DNA from: Hydrogenophaga sp. IBVHS1
Lineage (GTDB): Bacteria; Pseudomonadota; Gammaproteobacteria; Burkholderiales; Burkholderiaceae_C
NCBI RefSeq assembly: GCF_002127265.1
Contig: NZ_NFUU01000001.1
Coordinates: 2,488,040 to 2,552,039 of the forward strand
Direction of reading: 5' to 3'
Length of the DNA stretch: 64,000 nt
Under the pieces are notes generated by a model that saw only the letters and a program-made list of their open reading frames with translations, searched no databases and was not told the origin of the DNA. The position numbers and the translations under genes were made by a program. Of the stretch, positions 58,378 to 64,000 are shown one piece after another. Numbering within the stretch: the first letter of the stretch is position 1; each line of letters starts with the position of its first letter.

Positions 58378-58857
58378 TCAGGCCCGGGCGATGGTTTGTG
58401 TGCGGCGGATCTTCTGCTGCAGCTGGATGATTCCGTAAAGCAGGGCTTCGGCGGTGGGCGGGCAACCGGGCACGTATACATCCACCGGCACGATGCGGTC
58501 GCAACCCCGCACCACGGAGTAGCTGTAGTGGTAGTAGCCGCCGCCGTTGGCGCAAGAGCCCATGGAAAGCACCCAGCGCGGCTCGGCCATCTGGTCGTAG
58601 ACCTTGCGCAGAGCCGGCGCCATCTTGTTGCAAAGCGTGCCCGCCACGATCATCAGATCGGACTGACGGGGACTGGCGCGAAACACCTCCGAGCCGAAGC
58701 GGCCGATGTCGTAGCGCGCCGCAGCCGCGTGCATCATCTCGACCGCGCAGCACGCCAGACCGAAGGTCATGGGCCACAGCGAGCCCGTCTTGGCCCAGTT
58801 CACCACCGAGTCGTAGCTGGTGGTGACGAAACCTTCCTTGAATACGCCTTCAATCAT
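58378..58857 (-). CDS. nuoB: NADH-quinone oxidoreductase subunit B
   Basis: 159 residues, binds cluster N2. The adjacent Cys pair is in [11 protein letters not shown], with further Cys in GSCANGGG and [12 protein letters not shown]. 36 bases after nuoA. Confidence 0.97.
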   Translation of the reverse strand: MIEGVFKEGFVTTSYDSVVNWAKTGSLWPMTFGLACCAVEMMHAAAARYDIGRFGSEVFRASPRQSDLMIVAGTLCNKMAPALRKVYDQMAEPRWVLSMGSCANGGGYYHYSYSVVRGCDRIVPVDVYVPGCPPTAEALLYGIIQLQQKIRRTQTIARA

Positions 58858-58893
58858 GAAACGCTCCGGTGCATTCGTGTGTGTTCTTGAAGT

Positions 58894-59253
58894 TCATTCC
58901 CAGTCCAGCGCGCCCTTCTTCCACTCGTAAGCGAAGCCCACGGTGAGGATGGCAAGGAAGACCACGCCCGCGAGAAACCCGGTAACTCCGATGTCGGAAA
59001 AAGCCACGGCCCAGGGAATGAGAAAAGCGATCTCGAGATCGAACAAGATGAAGAGAATGGCCACGAGGTAATAGCGCACATCGAACTTCATGCGCGCGTC
59101 TTCGAAGGCCTCGAAGCCGCATTCGTAAGGGGAGTTTTTCTCGGCGTCCGGCAGGTTGGGGCCGAGGATGCAGCCGAGCACCTGCGGGATGATCCCGACG
59201 GCAATACCCACCAAGATGAACAGAAGAACGGGAAGGTATTGTTCGAGACTCAT
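58894..59253 (-). CDS. nuoA: NADH-quinone oxidoreductase subunit A
   Basis: 119 residues, three membrane helices. The family loop [21 protein letters not shown] is intact. First gene of the nuo operon. It starts 46 bases after the 3' end of tRNA-Leu; I see no strong promoter in that gap, so transcription may come from the tRNA or secG side. Confidence 0.95.
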   Translation of the reverse strand: MSLEQYLPVLLFILVGIAVGIIPQVLGCILGPNLPDAEKNSPYECGFEAFEDARMKFDVRYYLVAILFILFDLEIAFLIPWAVAFSDIGVTGFLAGVVFLAILTVGFAYEWKKGALDWE

Positions 59254-59299
59254 CTTGGTCGATTCCGCTGACACGGTGTGGGACCGTGTTGCCAAAGAT

Positions 59300-59384
59300 T
59301 GGTGCCGACGGCGAGACTCGAACTCGCACAGCTTTCGCCACTACCCCCTCAAGATAGCGTGTCTACCAATTTCACCACGTCGGC
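59300..59384 (-). tRNA. tRNA-Leu (GAG)
   Basis: 85 bases including an encoded CCA. On the - strand the acceptor arm GCCGACG pairs with CGTCGGC; the D-arm has the TGGTAGACACGC of leucine tRNAs; the anticodon loop TTGAGGG between CTATC and GGTAG gives GAG. A long variable arm and T-loop GTTCGAGTC follow, as in class II tRNAs. Confidence 0.95.
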
Positions 59385-59530
59385 TGGTCTGCATTTGTCG
59401 GCCCGCGAGGAACAGTGCGGGCCTTGCTGACAAGCTATGGAGTTTACCCTGAAACCCCCCCTGTTTTTGCAGCGCAGCAGAGGATTTTCTGAGGTGCCCG
59501 CCATGGACGGCGGACACATCGCAAATCAGA

Positions 59531-59953
59531 TTACTTCGAGGGAATCTGCCCCGCGCCTTCGGCCGCAGGCTGGGGTGCCGCACCGGAAGCAGCCGGTGCA
59601 GGTGCTGGAGCCATGCCCGGCGTGCTGCCTGGAATCTGCTGGGCTGCGCCGGCCGGCTGGGCGGGTGCGGCCACACCTTCGAGCACGCTGCCCGAACTGG
59701 GTGCAGTGCGCAGGTTACCGAAGTAGGCCAGGCCCAGCGTGCAGCTCAGGAACACGGCGGCGAGCACGGCCGTGGTGCGTGAAAGAAAGTTGGCTCCACC
59801 CGAAGCGCCGAACAGACTGGCCGATCCAGCGCCGCCACCACCGAATGCAGCGCCCGCATCGGCACCTTTTCCGTGCTGCATGAGGATGAGGCCGATCATG
59901 GCCAGGGCCGACAGAATCTGCACCGCCAGCAAAAGGGTCAATACGATGTTCAT
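59531..59953 (-). CDS. secG: Preprotein translocase subunit SecG
   Basis: 140 residues. Two membrane helices (about 2-20 and 55-76) around the conserved loop LILMQHGKGADAGAAFGGG. The tail after residue 85 is rich in Ala, Pro and Gly and low-complexity, as in related bacteria. Part of SecYEG. Between tpiA and tRNA-Leu. A hairpin (59980-59996) lies in the short gap to tpiA. Confidence 0.93.
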   Translation of the reverse strand: MNIVLTLLLAVQILSALAMIGLILMQHGKGADAGAAFGGGGAGSASLFGASGGANFLSRTTAVLAAVFLSCTLGLAYFGNLRTAPSSGSVLEGVAAPAQPAGAAQQIPGSTPGMAPAPAPAASGAAPQPAAEGAGQIPSK

Positions 59954-60003
59954 TGGTTACTCCGGGAAACTTTGAGTGCCGTGTCCAAGGGACACGAAAA
60001 AGG

Positions 60004-60750
60004 TTAACGGGCTGCGCCCACGATCTGGAGGAAGTCAGCCACTTTCAATGAAGCGCCGCCGATCAGGCCGCCGTCGATATCGGGTTGCGCCAGCAGACTG
60101 GCGGCGTTGGCCGCGTTCATGCTGCCGCCATAAAGGATGTGTACGCGTTCCGGGTGCTGAGTGGCAGCCGCAATCTGCGCGCGCAGCACGGCATGAACCT
60201 GCTGCGCTTGCTCGGGCGTGGCGGTCTTGCCGGTGCCAATGGCCCACACGGGTTCGTAGGCCACCACGATTTCACTGGTGCAATGCGCCACCACATGGAT
60301 CACAGCGGCAAGCTGGCGTTTGACCACGAGTTCGGTCTGACCCGCCTCCCGCTCGGACAATGTTTCGCCCACGCACACGATCGGCGTGATGCCCGCCGCC
60401 AGTGCGCGTTGTGCCTTGTTGGCCACGGTCACATCGCTCTCCGCGTGGTACTGCCGACGCTCGGAATGACCCACGATCACATAGCGGCAACCGAAGTCGC
60501 GCAGCATCGCGGCCGACACTTCGCCGGTGTAGGCGCCCTGCTCATGGGCAGATACATCCTGCGCGCCCCAGCCGATCGGTGAGCCCTGGAGCAGACCCTG
60601 CACCTGCGCGAGGTAAGGCGCGCTCACGCACAGAGCCATGTCGGCAGCCGGTGAGGCAGCGCCGAGTCCATCGAGCATGGCCTTGACCAGCGCTTCGTTG
60701 GCGGCCAGCGAGCCGTTCATCTTCCAGTTGCCAGCGATCAGTTTTCTCAT
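60004..60750 (-). CDS. tpiA: Triosephosphate isomerase
   Basis: 248 residues. Substrate Lys in AGNWKMNG, electrophile His in VIVGHSERR (about 95), catalytic Glu in [14 protein letters not shown] (about 165) and the phosphate loop GGSMNAANA. Interconverts dihydroxyacetone phosphate and glyceraldehyde 3-phosphate. 20 bases after the quinone oxidoreductase gene. Confidence 0.97.
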   Translation of the reverse strand: MRKLIAGNWKMNGSLAANEALVKAMLDGLGAASPAADMALCVSAPYLAQVQGLLQGSPIGWGAQDVSAHEQGAYTGEVSAAMLRDFGCRYVIVGHSERRQYHAESDVTVANKAQRALAAGITPIVCVGETLSEREAGQTELVVKRQLAAVIHVVAHCTSEIVVAYEPVWAIGTGKTATPEQAQQVHAVLRAQIAAATQHPERVHILYGGSMNAANAASLLAQPDIDGGLIGGASLKVADFLQIVGAAR

Positions 60751-60770
60751 GCTCGTTCGTCTCTCTGCTT

Positions 60771-61781
60771 TCAGGACCAGTTCAGCACCAGCTTGCCCAC
60801 GTGCTGATTGGATTCCATCAGCGTGTGCGCGGCAGCGGCGTCGCCGGCCTTGAACACTTCGTGAATAACGGGACGGATACGGCCATCGGACAACAACGGC
60901 CACACGTTCTGGCGAAGAGACTGCGCAATCGCCGTCTTGAACGCCACCGAACGCGGCCGCAATGTGGACCCTGTGACCGTGAGCCGTCGGCGCAGCACAA
61001 GCCCGGCGTTGATCTCGGCCTTCACGCCGCCCTGGACCGCGATGATCACGAGGCGGCCGTCCTCGGCCAGACACTCGATCTCGCGGGCCACGTAGGCGCC
61101 AGCGACCATGTCGAGGATGACATCGACGCCCTTTTTGTCGGTGAGCCGCGCCACCTCTTCCACGAAGTCCTGCGTCCGGTAGTTGATCGCGTGATCGGCA
61201 CCCAGTTGCAGGCAGGCGGCGCATTTTTCGTCGCTGCCCGCCGTGGCGATCACGCGCGCGCCCAGGGCCTTGGCCATCTGGATCGCGGTGACGCCGATGC
61301 CGCTGGTGCCGCCCTGAATGAGCAGGGTCTCACCCGCTTGCAGGCGGCCCCGGTCGAACACGTTGCTCCAGACGGTGAAGAAGGTCTCGGGCAAAGAAGC
61401 CGCAGCCACGTCGTCGAGCCCCTGCGGCACGGGGAGGCACTGGCCCACCGGCGCCACACACCACTGCGCGTAACCACCGCCAGCGACCAACGCGCAAACG
61501 CGGTCGCCGACTTTAAGGCCCGCTTCGGCCATGGCTGCCGCATCACCCGATTCGATGACCCCCGCCACCTCAAGACCAGGAATGTCAGAGGCGCCTGGTG
61601 GCACCGGGTAGTTGCCGGTGCGCTGCAGCACATCGGGGCGGTTCACGCCCGATGCGCTGACGCGAATCAGCAGCTCGCCCGCACCCGCCACCGGCACTGG
61701 CCGTTCGGCCAGGCGCAGCACCTCGGGTGCGCCATAGGCGCTGATTTCAACGGCCTGCATGACCGGCACCACTGGCGACAT
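60771..61781 (-). CDS. NAD(P)H-quinone oxidoreductase (zeta-crystallin-like MDR)
   Basis: 336 residues, medium-chain dehydrogenase/reductase without the zinc ligands. The NADPH fold has [20 protein letters not shown] (about 148-167). It resembles PIG3/TP53I3-type quinone reductases. Its ATG overlaps the pnp stop by one base (TGATG), so it is coupled to pnp. A start seven codons in (MQAVEI) is possible. Confidence 0.9.
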   Translation of the reverse strand: MSPVVPVMQAVEISAYGAPEVLRLAERPVPVAGAGELLIRVSASGVNRPDVLQRTGNYPVPPGASDIPGLEVAGVIESGDAAAMAEAGLKVGDRVCALVAGGGYAQWCVAPVGQCLPVPQGLDDVAAASLPETFFTVWSNVFDRGRLQAGETLLIQGGTSGIGVTAIQMAKALGARVIATAGSDEKCAACLQLGADHAINYRTQDFVEEVARLTDKKGVDVILDMVAGAYVAREIECLAEDGRLVIIAVQGGVKAEINAGLVLRRRLTVTGSTLRPRSVAFKTAIAQSLRQNVWPLLSDGRIRPVIHEVFKAGDAAAAHTLMESNQHVGKLVLNWS

Positions 61782-63913
61782 CAGACCTGGGGTTGCGCAG
61801 GCTGCGACTGCTCGCCGGTGTTGCGCTCGGCCAGTGCCTTCATGGACAACTTCACGCGGCCCTTTTCGTCGGTCTCGAGCACCTTAACGCGCACCACCTG
61901 GCCTTCGGTCAGGTAGTCGGTGACCTTTTCAACGCGTTCGTGCGCGATCTGGCTGATGTGCAGCAGGCCGTCCTTGCCCGGCAGCAGGTTGATCAGGGCA
62001 CCGAAGTCGAGGATCTTGGTGACCGGGCCTTCGTAGACCTTGCCCACTTCGACTTCGGCGGTGATCTGCTCGATGCGGCGCTTGGCTTCGTCGGCCTTGG
62101 CCGAGTCGGTGGACGCGATGGTGATGGTGCCGTCTTCGTCGATGTTGATCTGCGTGCCGGTCTCTTCGGTCAGCGCGCGGATGACGGAACCGCCCTTGCC
62201 GATCACGTCGCGAATTTTCTCGGGGTTGATCTTCATGGTGAAGAGCTTGGGCGCGAAGTTGGACACTTCGGTCTTGGCTTCGCCCATGGCTTCCTGCATC
62301 TTGCCCAAGATGTGCATGCGCGCTTCCTTGGCCTGTGCCAGTGCGACCTGCATGATTTCCTTGGTGATGCCCTGGATCTTGATGTCCATCTGCAGCGCCG
62401 AGATGCCGTTGGTGGTGCCGGCAACCTTGAAGTCCATGTCGCCCAGATGATCTTCGTCACCCAGGATGTCGGTCAGCACGGCGAAGCGGTTGCCGTCCTT
62501 GATCAGGCCCATGGCGATGCCGGCCACGTGGGCTTTCATCGGCACGCCAGCGTCCATCAGTGCCAGGCAGCCGCCGCACACCGATGCCATCGACGAAGAG
62601 CCGTTGGATTCGGTGATTTCGGACACCACACGCATCGTGTAGGGGAAGTCTTCCTTGCTGGGCAGGGCGGCGATCAGCGCGCGCTTGGCCAGACGGCCGT
62701 GGCCGATTTCGCGGCGCTTGGGCGTGCCGAAGCGGCCAGCTTCACCGGTGGCGAAGGGAGGCATGTTGTAGTGGAGCATGAAGCGGTCTTCAAACTCGCC
62801 GGCCAGCGCGTCGATGCGCTGAGCGTCGCGATCGGTGCCGAGCGTGGCCACCACCAGCGCCTGGGTTTCACCCCGGGTGAACAAGGCCGAACCGTGGGTG
62901 CGCGGCAGCAGGCCGTTGCGGATTTCAATGGCGCGAACGGTGCGCGTGTCGCGGCCGTCGATGCGCGGCTCGCCGGCCAGAATCTGGCCCCGAACGATCT
63001 TGGCTTCGATCTCGAACAGCAGGGCTTCAATGGCCACGTTGTCGAACGCCACGCCTTCGGATTTCAGGGCAGCAAACACATCGGCGTAGGCGGCGCGGCA
63101 GGCCTGCGTGCGGGCCTGCTTGTTGCGAATCTGGTAAGCGGCCTCGAGCTTGGCCTTGGCCAGACCGTCGATTTTCGCGATCAGCGGTTCGTCCTTGGCC
63201 GGCGGCTGCCAGTCCCAGGCCGGCTTGCCGGCGTCGCGCACCAGGTCGTTGATGGCGGCAATGGCAATGTTGCCCTGCTCGTGGCCGAACACCACGGCGC
63301 CGAGCATGATTTCTTCAGACAGCTGATCGGCTTCGGACTCCACCATGAGCACGGCGGCTTCAGTACCGGCCACCACGAGGTCGAGCTGGCTGCCCTTCAA
63401 CTGGGTCTGGCCCGGGTTGAGCACGTACTGGCCGTTGATGTAGCCCACGCGAGCGGCGCCAATGGGGCCGTTGAACGGGATGCCGCTCACGGACAGGGCG
63501 GCCGAGGTGGCGATCATGGCGGCGATGTCGGCCTGCACTTCGGGGTTCAGGCTGACCACATGCACGATCACCTGAACTTCGTTGTAGAAGCCTTCAGGGA
63601 ACAGCGGGCGGATCGGACGGTCGATCAGGCGGCAGGTCAGCGTTTCGAGTTCGCTGGGGCGGCCTTCGCGCTTGAAGAAGCTGCCGGGGATCTTGCCAGC
63701 GGCATACGACTTCTCGGTGTAGTCCACGGTCAGGGGGAAGAAGTCCTGGCCGGCCTTGGCTTCGGTCTTGGCGACCACGGTGGCGAGCACCACGGTGTCA
63801 TCGATGTTGACCAGCACGGCGCCGGTGGACTGGCGGGCGATTTCGCCGGTTTCCATGGTGACCGTGTGGGGGCCCCACTGGAAGGTCTTGGTGACTTTGT
63901 TGAACATGCTCAT
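61781..63913 (-). CDS. pnp: Polynucleotide phosphorylase (PNPase)
   Basis: 710 residues, 3'-to-5' exoribonuclease and RNA polymerase of the degradosome. Two RNase PH domains (about 1-220 and 310-530; [17 protein letters not shown] in the second), a KH domain with [17 protein letters not shown], and a C-terminal S1 domain ending [11 protein letters not shown]. Start at 63913 with GGAGAG upstream. First complete gene of the pnp-qor-tpiA-secG-tRNA-nuo run. Confidence 0.97.
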   Translation of the reverse strand: MSMFNKVTKTFQWGPHTVTMETGEIARQSTGAVLVNIDDTVVLATVVAKTEAKAGQDFFPLTVDYTEKSYAAGKIPGSFFKREGRPSELETLTCRLIDRPIRPLFPEGFYNEVQVIVHVVSLNPEVQADIAAMIATSAALSVSGIPFNGPIGAARVGYINGQYVLNPGQTQLKGSQLDLVVAGTEAAVLMVESEADQLSEEIMLGAVVFGHEQGNIAIAAINDLVRDAGKPAWDWQPPAKDEPLIAKIDGLAKAKLEAAYQIRNKQARTQACRAAYADVFAALKSEGVAFDNVAIEALLFEIEAKIVRGQILAGEPRIDGRDTRTVRAIEIRNGLLPRTHGSALFTRGETQALVVATLGTDRDAQRIDALAGEFEDRFMLHYNMPPFATGEAGRFGTPKRREIGHGRLAKRALIAALPSKEDFPYTMRVVSEITESNGSSSMASVCGGCLALMDAGVPMKAHVAGIAMGLIKDGNRFAVLTDILGDEDHLGDMDFKVAGTTNGISALQMDIKIQGITKEIMQVALAQAKEARMHILGKMQEAMGEAKTEVSNFAPKLFTMKINPEKIRDVIGKGGSVIRALTEETGTQINIDEDGTITIASTDSAKADEAKRRIEQITAEVEVGKVYEGPVTKILDFGALINLLPGKDGLLHISQIAHERVEKVTDYLTEGQVVRVKVLETDEKGRVKLSMKALAERNTGEQSQPAQPQV

Positions 63914-63958
63914 GTTGTCTCTCCGTTAAATGCTCCCGCGTGTGGCGGAAGGCTCAAC

Positions 63959-63975
63959 GTGCAGCGTGGCTGCAC
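63959..63975 (-). promoter_or_regulatory. Hairpin in the pnp leader
   Basis: Perfect 7-bp stem GTGCAGC / GCTGCAC with loop CAC (as read on the - strand), about 45 bases before the pnp ATG. In E. coli the pnp leader hairpin is cut by RNase III for autoregulation; this shorter hairpin may play a similar part or end the upstream gene. No T-run follows it. Confidence 0.4.
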
Positions 63976-64000
63976 AAAACCCGGAAACACAACCCAGAAC

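Noticed and set aside
59980..59996. CGTGTCC/GGACACG hairpin between tpiA and secG as a terminator
   Set aside because: On the - strand the T-run lies before, not after, the stem, so it does not fit an intrinsic terminator.

Overview
The window reads as one contiguous chromosomal segment of a GC-rich betaproteobacterium, most likely Comamonadaceae (Hydrogenophaga-like). This rests on the gene order pnp - quinone oxidoreductase - tpiA - secG - tRNA-Leu - nuoA-N - DUF2818 - Nudix - DUF1178, on kdsA-eno-ftsB after pyrG, on a Bug-type (TTT) periplasmic binding protein, and on GC-rich intergenic repeats that I recognise from this family. No database search was run; family names come from motifs and overall sequence look.

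Layout. 1-4.2 kb: pyrG (3' part), kdsA, eno, ftsB and a small hypothetical gene on the + strand. 4.2-8.3 kb: hslO and a gamma-carbonic anhydrase homologue (-), a DUF455 ferritin-like protein (+), a MazEF-type toxin-antitoxin pair with a clear promoter/operator, and an SDR-type epimerase. 8.4-12.4 kb: a soluble histidine kinase, a REC-PAS-kinase hybrid and the RNA helicase gene dbpA, joined by ATGA overlaps. 12.3-17.7 kb: universal stress protein and Rnk/GreA-like gene (-), a FNR-type box in front of a Met/His-rich lipoprotein and a cation-efflux protein, a methyltransferase, an FG-GAP protein and a peroxiredoxin-like protein.

17.7-24.2 kb is the accessory region. It holds a broken NYN-domain gene with a possible structured leader, a 38-residue membrane microprotein, an HNH nuclease, a DUF4062 protein, a DUF4238 protein and a NERD-UvrD helicase. 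The HNH, DUF4062 and DUF4238 genes look visibly less GC-rich than their neighbours. This is the best candidate for an undescribed (possibly defence) system, but that function is inference.

24.3-44 kb is metabolic and mosaic: cupin; methyltransferase-DUF2141-carotenoid oxygenase operon with a divergent LysR; a truncated AraC gene; a flavodoxin-like / tautomerase / NTF2 / nitronate monooxygenase operon with its own divergent LysR; several small DUF genes; an exported MsrB-MsrA pair; xerD with a Bug protein; an AEC carrier; an ABC exporter; glutamate dehydrogenase followed by a strong terminator.

44-59.3 kb is the complete 14-gene complex I operon (nuoA-N, - strand), with many ATGA overlaps. 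59.3-64 kb holds tRNA-Leu(GAG), secG, tpiA, a quinone oxidoreductase and pnp, also on the - strand.
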